From assembly GCF_000526495.1 (NCBI RefSeq), contig NZ_JAGE01000002.1, forward strand, positions 806,001 to 870,000: DNA of 64,000 bases. The letters run 5' to 3'. The DNA is from Ruminiclostridium josui JCM 17888. GTDB taxonomy: Bacteria > Bacillota > Clostridia > Acetivibrionales > DSM-1351. Under the pieces are notes generated by a model, which did no database searches, had not been told where the DNA came from, and worked only from the letters and a program-made list of their open reading frames with translations. Below, in pieces: positions 30,936-40,570 of the stretch (positions are counted from its first letter, which is position 1; every line of letters starts with the position of its first letter). The position numbers were made by a program, and so were the translations under genes.

Positions 30936-31403
30936 TTAATTTTCATTTTCTGAAAGTGCCGTTGTTACCTCTTCTATCTCTTCGCTATTTAAAATTTCAT
31001 TTAAATCAATTATTGAAAAAAGCTTCCCGTCATTTTTACCTATACCTTTTATATATTTCTTGCTGTTTAATTTTATAACTGCTTCAGACCTATCAACAGA
31101 ATTCTCATTTAGATTTATTATTTCAGTAACATTGTTTACCATAAATCCGTATAATTGATCATCCTTTTCAGTTATTATTATCTTTGTCTTTTTTGTTACC
31201 TCTGATTCTCCTAAATTAAATCTCTTATTAAGGTCTACCACGGGAACTACTTTTCCTCTTAGATTATATATTCCTTTGATATAATCGGGCATTTGTGGAA
31301 CTAGTGATATTGATCCATATTTCTCTATTTTATAGACAATTGAAGTCTCCACACTACAAAGCTCATTGTTCAATTCAAATACTACAACCTGTATGTCGTT
31401 CAT
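30936..31403 (-). CDS. cheW: CheW-type coupling protein
   Basis: A single CheW domain over the full 155 residues: FELNNELCSVETSIVYKIEK, the NLRGKVVPVVDLNKRF core and IIITEKDDQLYGFMVNNV. CheW links chemoreceptors to CheA. No other chemotaxis gene is nearby, so it is an orphan copy bounded by its own terminator. Could serve a non-motility chemosensory array. Confidence 0.92.
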   Translation of the reverse strand: MNDIQVVVFELNNELCSVETSIVYKIEKYGSISLVPQMPDYIKGIYNLRGKVVPVVDLNKRFNLGESEVTKKTKIIITEKDDQLYGFMVNNVTEIINLNENSVDRSEAVIKLNSKKYIKGIGKNDGKLFSIIDLNEILNSEEIEEVTTALSENEN

Positions 31404-31566
31404 TTTTCCAACCCCCCGAAGAATAAATTAAACTCTGCCATATTTATATTATCACACCGAATAAGCTTTTTAAAGAAATATTGATAGATTCTTTTATAAT
31501 CAAAATTTTTTTGTTATAATACTCTTGTGTTTTATGCAAAATGATTTATAAGGATTGGTTATATTT

Positions 31567-31770
31567 ATGGAAAAGAGTAGAATTGAACGATTGAATGAGT
31601 TAGCAAGAAAGGCAAAATCGGGTTCTCTTACGAGTTCTGAGTTAGCTGAAAGAGATAAGCTAAGAAAAGAATATATCGAAGCATTTCGTGCCAATTTAAA
31701 GGCTACGCTTGACAACACAGTTATTGTTGACGCTAACGGAAACAGAAGAAGTCTTAGAAAGGACAATTAA
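31567..31770 (+). CDS. DUF896 family small protein (YnzC/SosA-like group)
   Basis: 67 residues: MEKSRIERLNELARKAKSG, a two-helix hairpin, then RKEYIEAFRANLKATLDNT and a basic C-terminus. This is the DUF896/YnzC signature; the Bacillus YnzC is in an SOS-controlled unit but has no settled function. Start ATG at 31567 with AAGGA about eleven bases upstream. A terminator follows. Confidence 0.9.
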   Translation: MEKSRIERLNELARKAKSGSLTSSELAERDKLRKEYIEAFRANLKATLDNTVIVDANGNRRSLRKDN

Positions 31771-31798
31771 TTTCTTAAATATTCGGGTTTATTAGCAA

Positions 31799-31838
31799 TA
31801 AACCGGGAACAGGGTATAGTAACACCTTTCCCGGTTTA
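31799..31838 (+). terminator. terminator between convergent genes
   Basis: AAACCGGGA and TCCCGGTTT form a 9-bp stem around a long loop; T-rich on the plus side. Lies between the DUF896 gene and a minus-strand gene, probably serving both. Confidence 0.7.
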
Positions 31839-31856
31839 GTTTATGTCCTGTAAGCT

Positions 31857-32645
31857 TTAATTTATATATTTCCCCATGGGAGGCAACTTCTCTAGTACCT
31901 TTTTTTCTAATTTATCCAGTACCTCTTTTGCAGTCCTTATATCCGTGTCCATATCATCCCTGAATTTCATAACAGCAACTTCATCATCGAGCATATCTGA
32001 TTCTGAAAAAGGAAAACTATTCCTTATAGCCTGTATCTCATTCTGAACTGCTTCTCTTCGCTCTTTAATTGCAGTAATCTGTTTTTCCAAATCTTCATAT
32101 TTTTCGCTTATATGGGCAAAATCTTTAATAACTTTTTTATGAAGCTTTTTAAGTTTTTCTATGTCTCCCTGTTTATATGCCTTTTCTACTGTCTTCCAGG
32201 TTCTTTTTTTACTTTTATCTTGATTCATTTCCAACTCAGGATGAATATAACTTGCTATTTCCAGATATATTTCCTTCATTTCCAATTCACTTTCACGTCT
32301 CTTCTTTTCCATTGCATAGTCTATTGAATGAACGTACTCTATTTCTAAACGCATTTTTTTAAGTACTTCGTAGTGCTTTTTAAATTCCTTTTCCAATTCT
32401 CTGTCAATGTATGAAAAGTCTATTGGTATTTTAAATTTTTCACATGTTTCTATCATTTCTAGTTTTAGTTTGTTTCTGGCAATAGCAAGTTCAAGTTTAT
32501 GAAGCTCATACCTTGGTTCTCCAAGTTTGGCTACAAATTCATTTTTAAGAATTTCAGCCTCATACAGCATCATGTAATCCTTCTCAACTAAAGCTTCTGC
32601 CAAAAGTTTCCTATTTAATATGTATAGTTCAATTAATTTATTCAC
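31857..32645 (-). CDS. coiled-coil protein of unknown function
   Basis: 262 residues, almost all helical and highly charged, with coiled coil at about 60-140 and 160-250. No signal peptide, membrane segment or catalytic motif. It starts 23 bases after the ABC exporter gene stops, on the same strand, so it may be co-transcribed with the exporter pair. I do not recognise the family. Confidence 0.7.
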   Translation of the reverse strand: MNKLIELYILNRKLLAEALVEKDYMMLYEAEILKNEFVAKLGEPRYELHKLELAIARNKLKLEMIETCEKFKIPIDFSYIDRELEKEFKKHYEVLKKMRLEIEYVHSIDYAMEKKRRESELEMKEIYLEIASYIHPELEMNQDKSKKRTWKTVEKAYKQGDIEKLKKLHKKVIKDFAHISEKYEDLEKQITAIKERREAVQNEIQAIRNSFPFSESDMLDDEVAVMKFRDDMDTDIRTAKEVLDKLEKKVLEKLPPMGKYIN

Positions 32646-32668
32646 TTAGCAACACCTATCTTTATTAT

Positions 32669-34414
32669 TTAGTCACTCTGATTATTCTCATATTGACTTA
32701 AATATAATTTTTGATAAAATCCATTCTTTTTCAGTAAGTCTTCATGACTTCCCTGTTCAACAATCCTTCCATTATTCATAACAAGTATAACATCCGCTTC
32801 TTTAATGGTTGAAAGACGATGGGCAATTATAAAGCTTGTCCTTCCTTCCATCATTTTCAAAAAAGCTTTCTGTATATTTAACTCCGTTCTTGTATCAACA
32901 CTGCTGGTAGCCTCATCCAATATTAGCATAGGAGGAATAACCAACATAACTCTTGCAATAGTCAATAGCTGTCTTTGGCCCTGTGACAAGTTACCTCCAC
33001 CCTCTGTCAACTCTGTTTCATAACCTTTTGGAAGTCTCTTGATAAAGCTGTGTGCATTTGCTGAAACTGCAGCTTTTTTTACTTCTTCATCAGTAGCTTC
33101 AGGTTTTCCATATGCTATGTTTTCACGGATTGTCCCCGCAAAAAGCCATGTGTCCTGAAGAACCATTCCAAAAGACTGTCTAAGACTGTCTTTTGATATT
33201 TTGCTTATACTTTTATCATCAATATATATATTCCCTTTATCGGTTTCGTAAAAACGCATTAACAGATTAACAAGAGTTGTTTTTCCTGAACCTGTTGGTC
33301 CAACTATTGCAATCCTCTGGCCTTCCTTAACATTAAGGTTAAAGTCTTGTATCAAAGGCTTTTCCTTAACATAAGAAAATGAAACATCGTCGAATCTAAC
33401 ATTGCCGTTAGTTTTCTTTAATTCAATCTCTGTAATATCAGCCCGTTTCTCAACTTTTTCATCCATTACCGCAAAAACTCTTTCTGCAGAAGCAATAGCA
33501 CTCTGTATCTGAGTAGTTACACTTGTTACATTGTTTATGGGTTGAGAAAAGTAGGTTGAATATGTCAGAAAGCTAGAAATATAACCGATACTTAACCTGC
33601 CGGCCAGTGCAGCTATACCACCCGTCATTCCAAGTAAAACATATGTTATATTGTTTACCAAACGGGTAGACGGGTTTACTAAGGATGAATAAAACTGTGC
33701 CCATCTTCCACAGGTATACAAACGTCCGTTAATTTCCTCAAATTTCTTCTGAGCTCTTTCCTCATAATTGAATGCTTTTACAACCTTCTGATTTCCTATA
33801 ATCTCTTCAATATAACCATTTAACTCGCCATTAACCTTTGACTGTTCCTTAAACATTTTTGATGAACGCCTTGTTATAAATGATGCGATTAAAAATGTAA
33901 CAGGTGTCATTACAATTACTATAAGTGTAATCCAAGGATTCAAAACAAACATAAAAATAAGTGAACCCACAATGGATATTATACCAGTAAAAAACTGAGT
34001 AACAGACTGATATATCCCTTCACTTATATTTTCCATGTCATTTGTTAGCCTGCCCATTATATCTCCATGGGGCTTTTGATCAAAAAACCGTAAAGGCATT
34101 TTGAGAATATGGTCAAATGCATCTTTTCTCAACTTCTCTACTGTTTTATTTGACAATACAGCCGTAATTACCTGCAAACTCCATTGAAAAAAAGCACTTA
34201 CTAGATACAAAATTACTATAATTATAACAATATTTAGTATACTTTTGAAATCCACCTGCCCTTGTCCAACAATAGCATCAACACCTTTACCTATTATAAA
34301 TGGACCTGCTACCATAAGTATATTACTTAATGCTGCAAATAGCACTGCTCCCAACAGATATGCCTTATGGATTAAAATGTATCTGCAGAGGCGTTTAACG
34401 GCATCACTTTTCAT
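32669..34414 (-). CDS. ABC exporter half-transporter, catalytic-site-intact subunit
   Basis: Six-helix membrane domain (residues ~1-320) then an ATPase: Walker A GPTGSGKTTLVN, signature written LSQGQRQLLTIARV instead of LSGGQ, Walker B MLILDEATSSVD with the catalytic Glu, and H-loop IIAHRLSTI. It overlaps the preceding ABC gene by 4 bases. Pairing with that partner, which has a degenerate Walker B, indicates a heterodimeric exporter of the BmrCD/TM287-288 type. Substrate unknown; multidrug export is plausible. Confidence 0.9.
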   Translation of the reverse strand: MKSDAVKRLCRYILIHKAYLLGAVLFAALSNILMVAGPFIIGKGVDAIVGQGQVDFKSILNIVIIIVILYLVSAFFQWSLQVITAVLSNKTVEKLRKDAFDHILKMPLRFFDQKPHGDIMGRLTNDMENISEGIYQSVTQFFTGIISIVGSLIFMFVLNPWITLIVIVMTPVTFLIASFITRRSSKMFKEQSKVNGELNGYIEEIIGNQKVVKAFNYEERAQKKFEEINGRLYTCGRWAQFYSSLVNPSTRLVNNITYVLLGMTGGIAALAGRLSIGYISSFLTYSTYFSQPINNVTSVTTQIQSAIASAERVFAVMDEKVEKRADITEIELKKTNGNVRFDDVSFSYVKEKPLIQDFNLNVKEGQRIAIVGPTGSGKTTLVNLLMRFYETDKGNIYIDDKSISKISKDSLRQSFGMVLQDTWLFAGTIRENIAYGKPEATDEEVKKAAVSANAHSFIKRLPKGYETELTEGGGNLSQGQRQLLTIARVMLVIPPMLILDEATSSVDTRTELNIQKAFLKMMEGRTSFIIAHRLSTIKEADVILVMNNGRIVEQGSHEDLLKKNGFYQKLYLSQYENNQSD

Positions 34415-36162
34415 GACTTAGCTACCTCGCTTTTTCTTTGTGAATAGTATATTTCTTGATAAACAGCGCAAGATTCCAGCAATTCTTCATTTTTACCTAT
34501 TCCTGCTATTTCTCCGTCTTCCATTACTATAATTATATCTGCGTCTCTGATTGCAGCTACTCTTTGTGTTACCATTATTATTGTAAGCCCTTTGAGATTA
34601 TCCTTGATTTGTCTTCTTAAAGCTGCATCTGTAGCATAATCCAAAGCACTTGTACTGTCATCCAAAATAAGTATTTCAGGCCTTTTGACCACCGCCCTTG
34701 CAATTGCAAGTCTCTGTTTCTGCCCACCTGAAAGATTCCCTCCGCCCTGGGTAATGTGAGTCTTAATGCCCTCAGGTTTTTGCTTTATAAATTCCATTGC
34801 CTGTGCAATTTCGGCAGCCCAATAAATATCCTTTTCATGTGCCTGCTCATTTCCCCACTTTATGTTTTCCTCGATAGTTCCTGAAAATAGCACTGATTTC
34901 TGAGGAACAAGTCCTATTTTTTGTCTTAACTCCTGTTGTTTGATATTCCTAATATCTAATCCGTTTATCAAAATTTGGCCATCCGTAGTATCATAAAATC
35001 TGGCAATAAGGTTTATAAGTGTGGATTTTCCTGACCCGGTAGAACCTATTATACCTACTGTTTGTCCACTTTTTATTTCAAATGAAATATTTTTCAAAGC
35101 GTATTCGGAGGCTTCATCATATGTAAATTGTACATTTCTGAAGTCAATCAATGGTTTACCATTTGAATCGTCACATATAGACTGAACACCTAATTCATTG
35201 TCTAATCTGTCCACTACAGAAGGCTGAGTCTCCAATATCTCATTTACCCTGTTTGCTGAAGCTGCTGCTTTTGTAAATGTAACAACCAAATTTGCAAATA
35301 CAATAAGTGCGGAAAGAATCATATTTATATAGTTGATATAAGCAATTATTTCACCTTGAGTCATTGTACCATGATATACCTGTATTCCGCCAAACCATAG
35401 TATTGCAGCAACACCAAGGTTAACTATAACCGTTGTAGCCGGATTTAGAAGTGCTGAAACCTTACCTACACTTATAGACATATCTGCATACTGGGTGTTA
35501 CCTTTTGAAAAACGTTCTCTTTCCTTGTCCAGTTTTGCAAATGCACGTATTACTCGGACTCCGGACAAATTTTCACGTATTATTACTGACAATATATCAA
35601 GCTTTTTCTGTACTGCTTTATAGAGCGGTATTGTTCTTGACATTATTAAATATATAACCACTGCAAACAATGGCATTGTTATAAATAGTATTACGGACAG
35701 CTTAAAGTTGATGGTCATCGCCATTATCAAACCACCAATGCAAAGAAAAGGAACTCTGACTACAAGTCTTATTAGCATAGCCACCGCAAACTGGAGCTGA
35801 TTTACATCACTGGTTATTCTATTTATGAGAGAAGGAGTTCCTATTTTATCAAGTTCATTAAAGGAATATTCTTGTATTTTTTTAAATAAAAGGTTTCTCA
35901 TTGATGTTCCAAACCCTTGTGAAGCTATAGATGCATAATACTGGCATATATATGCAGAACCAGCTCCAGTTATGGCGATTGCAACCATTATCCCTCCCAT
36001 CATGTATACATATGATGGATTGTTTGCTTTTACACCATTGTCAATGAGTTTTGCCATTAATAAAGGTATTGTTAATTCAAGTATTGCTTCAAACAATTTA
36101 AATGCCGGACCTAAAACAACTTGTTTGAGATATGGCTTTAAATATTTTATTAATTTAAACAA
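34411..36162 (-). CDS. ABC exporter half-transporter, degenerate-site subunit
   Basis: Six-helix membrane domain and an ATPase with Walker A GSTGSGKSTLIN and a canonical signature LSGGQKQRLAIARA, but Walker B reads LILDDSTSALD, where Asp replaces the catalytic Glu, and the H-loop reads MVTQRVAAI without the usual His. These are hallmarks of the non-hydrolysing site in heterodimeric exporters. First gene of the pair; the stop overlaps the partner's start (ATGA). Confidence 0.9.
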   Translation of the reverse strand: MFKLIKYLKPYLKQVVLGPAFKLFEAILELTIPLLMAKLIDNGVKANNPSYVYMMGGIMVAIAITGAGSAYICQYYASIASQGFGTSMRNLLFKKIQEYSFNELDKIGTPSLINRITSDVNQLQFAVAMLIRLVVRVPFLCIGGLIMAMTINFKLSVILFITMPLFAVVIYLIMSRTIPLYKAVQKKLDILSVIIRENLSGVRVIRAFAKLDKERERFSKGNTQYADMSISVGKVSALLNPATTVIVNLGVAAILWFGGIQVYHGTMTQGEIIAYINYINMILSALIVFANLVVTFTKAAASANRVNEILETQPSVVDRLDNELGVQSICDDSNGKPLIDFRNVQFTYDEASEYALKNISFEIKSGQTVGIIGSTGSGKSTLINLIARFYDTTDGQILINGLDIRNIKQQELRQKIGLVPQKSVLFSGTIEENIKWGNEQAHEKDIYWAAEIAQAMEFIKQKPEGIKTHITQGGGNLSGGQKQRLAIARAVVKRPEILILDDSTSALDYATDAALRRQIKDNLKGLTIIMVTQRVAAIRDADIIIVMEDGEIAGIGKNEELLESCAVYQEIYYSQRKSEVAKS

Positions 36163-36215
36163 TGAATAACTTCCTCCAATTTTACGTTAACTTATTTTCC
36201 CAAAATTACAACTAA

Positions 36216-36707
36216 CTAAAGATACATGTCTTCAAGTATTGCTAAACCAGTTTTTGTTTTAAAGTACTTATTTCTAACAGCAGTTACAGCATTTCTATCC
36301 ATGTCATCTTCATATATGTTCACGAGGAAATCCGCTTCAACCAGTATTTGAAAATCTATTCCATCTATTTTATTATAACTGTGGTGATGTCCTATTATAT
36401 AACAAACCCGTTCAATAATATCATTATCTATATGGTATTTATTCATTATCGCTTTAGCTATTGCAGGTCCTTCCTTTTCCTGATATGGTCCCGCAGATGA
36501 ATTATACTTTTTTTCAGCCTCTTTGATTCCTATATCGTGAAGTATTCCAGAAAGGTTTACAATCAGCAATTCTTTATCATCAAGCTGCTCTAATGCGCCT
36601 ATAGTATTACAAAAGCTATAAACCTTTAAAGCATGGTTAACACGTTTAACATCTTTGTTAAAATAGTTTATCATTTCCTTTATTATTTTGTCCGAATTTA
36701 GTATCAT
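36216..36707 (-). CDS. HD-domain hydrolase (YqeK/HDIG-like)
   Basis: 163 residues with an HD domain: VNHALKVYSF (first His), LSGILHDIGIKEAEKK (HD pair near residue 53) and IIGHHHSYNKIDG. Phosphohydrolase activity on a nucleotide is the general expectation; substrate unknown. 53 bases upstream of the ABC pair on the same strand. Confidence 0.85.
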   Translation of the reverse strand: MILNSDKIIKEMINYFNKDVKRVNHALKVYSFCNTIGALEQLDDKELLIVNLSGILHDIGIKEAEKKYNSSAGPYQEKEGPAIAKAIMNKYHIDNDIIERVCYIIGHHHSYNKIDGIDFQILVEADFLVNIYEDDMDRNAVTAVRNKYFKTKTGLAILEDMYL

Positions 36708-36998
36708 ATTTGTCCCCCTTTAGTCGAATTTACCCATTTCTATCAATTATATTTCATTGATATTTGAAAAACAATGCACATAATAGAAAATTTCACAGGA
36801 GAGCTTTTGTGTTTATCTTTTTCATGATTTCCTTAACATAGCTTATAGAGGACTTAAAATTGAGAGTACTATTGCCAATCCCGCTATTTCTATACCTTTT
36901 CTTAATTTAATGAATCTAGGGATTGGTCTTTTGGTTTATATAATTTTACCTAAGATACCTTTTGTAAGGAGATACCTGATATAACCACTTTGATTATA
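36708..36998. other. gene-free spacer
   Basis: AT-rich. On the plus strand CTGATATA (near 36975) and TATATCAG (ending 37001) form a hairpin that overlaps the stop codon of the adjacent 26-codon gene and may end its transcript. Nothing else is seen. Confidence 0.5.
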
Positions 36999-37079
36999 TC
37001 AGGCTATATTATTCCATCCCCAAAGAAGAAATACTACTGCGAGAAGCATAATAATTAATCCAAGTATCTTTTTATTCAA
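36999..37079 (-). CDS. 26-residue single-span membrane peptide
   Basis: A short frame starting with TTG at 37079, eight bases after a strong AGGAGG site, and ending TGA at 36999. The product begins MNKKILGLIIMLLAVVFLLW and ends in GWNNIA: a Lys-rich start and a single ~16-residue membrane helix. Strong ribosome site, charged-then-hydrophobic layout and position in an otherwise empty 490-base spacer all support a real small membrane protein. Family not recognised. Confidence 0.6.
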   Translation of the reverse strand: MNKKILGLIIMLLAVVFLLWGWNNIA

Positions 37080-37197
37080 GAATACTCCCTCCTCTAAAGC
37101 ATTCAAATATTCTAAAACACATCTACGTTTCCTAGTATAAATAATAAATATGTTTTATTTGTGTCTTATTTGTAACTTTTTCTAAAAAAAGTATTTA

Positions 37198-38658
37198 TTA
37201 GAGAAGTGGTGATAATAGCCTGCAAAGGCTTTCCAACATTTTTGACACTGTGCCCCTTTTTTTATAATCTTCTTCAGTTACCTCCTTGCATATATTAAGG
37301 TCATTGTAGAATATCCTTGAACATTTATCAGTAATTTCACGGCCGTACATAAATGCATTGATTTCAAAATCCAATGAAAAACTTCTCATATCCATATTTG
37401 TAGAACCTATAGAACAGCAAGTATCGTCTATTACTATCATTTTTGAATGTAAAAAACCTGGATATAGGTAAACCTTTACTCCAAAATCCATAACGTCTTC
37501 AATATAGGATGTTGTTACCTTATACACAACTCTTTTGTCAGGTACTTCAGGTATCTGTATAATCACATTTACTCCCGACATTGCAGCATTTTGAATAGCC
37601 TCAAGAAATGAATCATCCGGGACAAAATAAGGGGTTTGAATGAGAATGGAGTATTTTGCAGAATTAATCATTTTTATCATGCCCCTCTTTATCTCCTCTG
37701 CATTGGTATCGGGTCCGCTTGACACCATTTGAATAGCTACATTTCCACATTCTTCTTTTTTGATTGGTTTAAAGTACATATCCAACCTTCCAAAGTCCAC
37801 TTCTTTTTTGGAAGCATACAACCAATCAGTCATAAACCTAAGTTGAAGGCAATAAACGCTGCTTCCTGTTATTTTTAGATGAGTATCCCTCCAAGGCTTG
37901 ATTCTTTTGTGCAATCCCAGATATTCATCACCTATATTAATTCCTCCAACATATCCTATCTTTCCGTCAATGACCACTATCTTCCTGTGATTTCTATAGT
38001 TGACTTTAAGGTAGTTGTCTATTGAATTTGAAAAGAAACTTAGTACCTCTCCTCCGTTATCTATAATAGTTTTAAATGCTCTATACGGAAAAAAAAGATT
38101 TTGCCCATGATCGAATAGTACTCTTACAACAACACCTTGTTTTGCTTTTTTAGCAAGAGCGTTTATTATCTTTGTACCGATTTTATCGTTTTTAATAATG
38201 AAATAAAGCATATGAATAGAAGTTTCAGCACCTTCTATATCCCTTAACAGAGAATCGTATTTATCCTGAGTGTAAGTGAATATCTCTACTTTGTTGTCAT
38301 TTGTAAAAGGACTTTGGGACAAATTAATATTAAAGTTTATGAGCTGCTTTACATAATGATTATAGGATTCCTCAAACATGGTTTCATCATATGAAACAGT
38401 ACCTAACGTTTGGTAAATCTCTCTACTGTACTCAACGTCTTTATGATTTTTTATATGAAATTTCTTCTTTTTTAAATTTAATGGCCTACCAAATATCAGA
38501 TATAATAATAAGCCTGCTACAGGCAGTAGAGTAAGGGCTAAAATCCAACTCAAAGCACGAACAGGCTTTTTTCTTTCAAAAAAGAGTGCTGTTATAACAA
38601 AAAAAGTGTTTGATATTATTATAATTAACGAAAGTGCTGAATATAAGTTAGTATTCAT
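37198..38658 (-). CDS. cls: cardiolipin synthase (two-HKD phospholipase D type)
   Basis: Makes cardiolipin from two phosphatidylglycerols at the membrane. Two N-terminal membrane helices (~7-27, ~36-56) are followed by two HKD motifs: NHRKIVVIDGKIGYVGGINIG near residue 220 and LHSKMIVIDDTCCSIGSTNM near 398. The 486 residues match the family. Starts 3 bases after recO stops, so probably in the recO transcript. Confidence 0.95.
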   Translation of the reverse strand: MNTNLYSALSLIIIISNTFFVITALFFERKKPVRALSWILALTLLPVAGLLLYLIFGRPLNLKKKKFHIKNHKDVEYSREIYQTLGTVSYDETMFEESYNHYVKQLINFNINLSQSPFTNDNKVEIFTYTQDKYDSLLRDIEGAETSIHMLYFIIKNDKIGTKIINALAKKAKQGVVVRVLFDHGQNLFFPYRAFKTIIDNGGEVLSFFSNSIDNYLKVNYRNHRKIVVIDGKIGYVGGINIGDEYLGLHKRIKPWRDTHLKITGSSVYCLQLRFMTDWLYASKKEVDFGRLDMYFKPIKKEECGNVAIQMVSSGPDTNAEEIKRGMIKMINSAKYSILIQTPYFVPDDSFLEAIQNAAMSGVNVIIQIPEVPDKRVVYKVTTSYIEDVMDFGVKVYLYPGFLHSKMIVIDDTCCSIGSTNMDMRSFSLDFEINAFMYGREITDKCSRIFYNDLNICKEVTEEDYKKRGTVSKMLESLCRLLSPLL

Positions 38659-38661
38659 ATC

Positions 38662-39411
38662 TCACTCCAGCTTTAATTGTTTCAGATAATCAAGTTTTCT
38701 GTACTCTTTTCCGATATGCTCCTTTATGTATCTTTTAGATATTTCCCCTAATTCTTTTATTGATTCCTGGGAAAGTGAAAAATTAAACAGCTTTTGAGGG
38801 CTGCTAAATATTATATATTTTAACGCTTTGACTGTACCCGGCAGCAGAGATATAGACCTTGACTTTGGATTTGAGCAATCCTTACAAACCAGACCCGAAC
38901 TGTCAAAATCAAAGTACATATTCTCATCCTGTGCTTTTTTACAGTATACACAACTTATAACATGGGGCTCATATCCCAACAGGGACATGAGCCTTAATTC
39001 AAAAACTCTGGTTACAAGTTTTAGTGGACGGTTGGTTTTGGATATTACGTAGAGTGTGTTTAATAAAAGCCGAAGAACCTCTTCCGATGGTTCTCCCTCC
39101 TGAACATTATCCGAAATCAACTCAAGTATATGAGAGCAGTATGTCAGTTTTTCAATATCATTTCTTATTTCATAATTCGGCTCTATTACCTGACAGCTTG
39201 ACATGTTGTAAAGTTCTTTTCCTTTAAACAACATATATTCACTATAGGCAAAAAGCTGTGACCCTGCACTCAATGAACTTTTAGCTCTTCTTGCATTCTT
39301 TGCAGCTATTGATATTTTACCTTCTTCAGCAGTAAGTACCGTTATGATTTTGTCAGCTTCACCGGTATTTACTTCTTTAATAACTACTCCCTTATAATTA
39401 ACATAACTCAT
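38662..39411 (-). CDS. recO: DNA repair protein RecO
   Basis: Mediates RecA loading through RecF/RecR. N-terminal OB fold (YKGVVIKEVNTGEADKIITV) and a C-terminal helical part with a zinc site, CVYCKKAQDENMYF ... LVCKDC. The 249 residues are normal. Follows era and yqzL, as in Bacillus. Confidence 0.95.
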   Translation of the reverse strand: MSYVNYKGVVIKEVNTGEADKIITVLTAEEGKISIAAKNARRAKSSLSAGSQLFAYSEYMLFKGKELYNMSSCQVIEPNYEIRNDIEKLTYCSHILELISDNVQEGEPSEEVLRLLLNTLYVISKTNRPLKLVTRVFELRLMSLLGYEPHVISCVYCKKAQDENMYFDFDSSGLVCKDCSNPKSRSISLLPGTVKALKYIIFSSPQKLFNFSLSQESIKELGEISKRYIKEHIGKEYRKLDYLKQLKLE

Positions 39412-39431
39412 TATTAACCCCGATTTGTTGC

Positions 39432-39566
39432 TTAAACTTCTGTTTCCTCTTGCATGACATTCTCTGCTGTCTCAGACTTAAACTTTTCTTCGATCTCTTT
39501 CATCAGAACATAAGAATCAATACTTCCTGTTGTTTTAAAAACATTCCATACAAAGTCCAGTAACAT
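39432..39566 (-). CDS. yqzL: YqzL family small protein
   Basis: A 44-codon gene shorter than common gene-calling limits. It starts with ATG at 39566, nine bases after AAGGGGG, and ends TAA at 39432. The product opens MLLDFVWNVFKTTGSIDSYV and continues LMKEIEEK, the YqzL pattern (DF-W-F-TGSID-Y-L-KE). In Bacillus yqzL also lies between era and recO, so position and sequence agree. Function unknown. Confidence 0.85.
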   Translation of the reverse strand: MLLDFVWNVFKTTGSIDSYVLMKEIEEKFKSETAENVMQEETEV

Positions 39567-39654
39567 AAATGTCATCCCCCTTGGCATAAATATTCTGTTA
39601 GAATTATTTTTTCTACATAATATATTCTCTCACAATCCACCAAGAGTATACCCT

Positions 39655-40551
39655 TTATTTCTTACTGGTTTTATAACCCAGTGTTTTGAGCATATTATCA
39701 CTATTTCTCCAGTCTGGCTTTACTTTGACCCACAGTTCAAGAAAAACCTTAGTATCCAACAGACGTTCAATTTCGTATCTTGCCGCACTTCCGATTTTTT
39801 TAAGCATATTTCCTTGCTTACCTATAATTATACCTTTATGGGAACTTTTTTCGCAGTATATAGTAGCCTGAATATTTATAAGCCCATCTTCTCTTTCCTT
39901 GAAAGAAGTAACTTCCACACCAACACCGTGAGGAACCTCGTCATCAAGATTAAGAAGAACTTTTTCCCTTATCATTTCAGCAGCTATTACTTTTTCAGGC
40001 TGGTCTGTAAGCATATCTTCTGAAAAAAACTGCGGTCCCTCTGGAATATGTTTTAGTGCTTCTTTTATTATTATATCTATACCATCATTCTTTAATGCCG
40101 AAATTGGAATGATTGACTTAAAGTCCATAAGTTTATTGTAGCTATCTATTATTGTCAGCAATTTTTCCTTATTAATTAAATCAACTTTGTTCAGTATAAG
40201 AAAGACAGGAGTTTTAGCCTGCTTTAACTGTTGTATGATGCTAATATCCTGAGCTCCCGGTTGTGCATTCGCTTCAACCAAAAACAGAACTAAATCAACT
40301 TCCTTTATTGTCTCGGAAGCAACGTTTACCATATATTCACCTAGTTTGGTTTTTGGTTTGTGAATACCCGGAGTATCAATTAATATAAGTTGACATTCTT
40401 CATTTGTTATTACACCTCTTATAGTATTTCTTGTAGTCTGGGGTTTGTCCGACATTATTGCAATTTTCTGACCTGTTATCGCATTTAAAAGTGTTGATTT
40501 TCCTACATTAGGCCTTCCTATTACTGATACAAAACCTGATTTATATGACAT
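39655..40551 (-). CDS. era: GTPase Era
   Basis: Ribosome assembly GTPase that binds the 3' end of 16S rRNA. G1 GRPNVGKSTLLN at residues 12-23, G3 LIDTPGIHKPKT, G4 LNKVDL, and a C-terminal KH domain with GIIIGKQGNMLKKIG. The frame runs to 40608, but GGAGG lies five bases before the ATG at 40551, giving 298 residues, the usual length. Between cdd and yqzL. Confidence 0.97.
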   Translation of the reverse strand: MSYKSGFVSVIGRPNVGKSTLLNAITGQKIAIMSDKPQTTRNTIRGVITNEECQLILIDTPGIHKPKTKLGEYMVNVASETIKEVDLVLFLVEANAQPGAQDISIIQQLKQAKTPVFLILNKVDLINKEKLLTIIDSYNKLMDFKSIIPISALKNDGIDIIIKEALKHIPEGPQFFSEDMLTDQPEKVIAAEMIREKVLLNLDDEVPHGVGVEVTSFKEREDGLINIQATIYCEKSSHKGIIIGKQGNMLKKIGSAARYEIERLLDTKVFLELWVKVKPDWRNSDNMLKTLGYKTSKK

Positions 40552-40570
40552 TGTCTCCTCCAATAAATTA

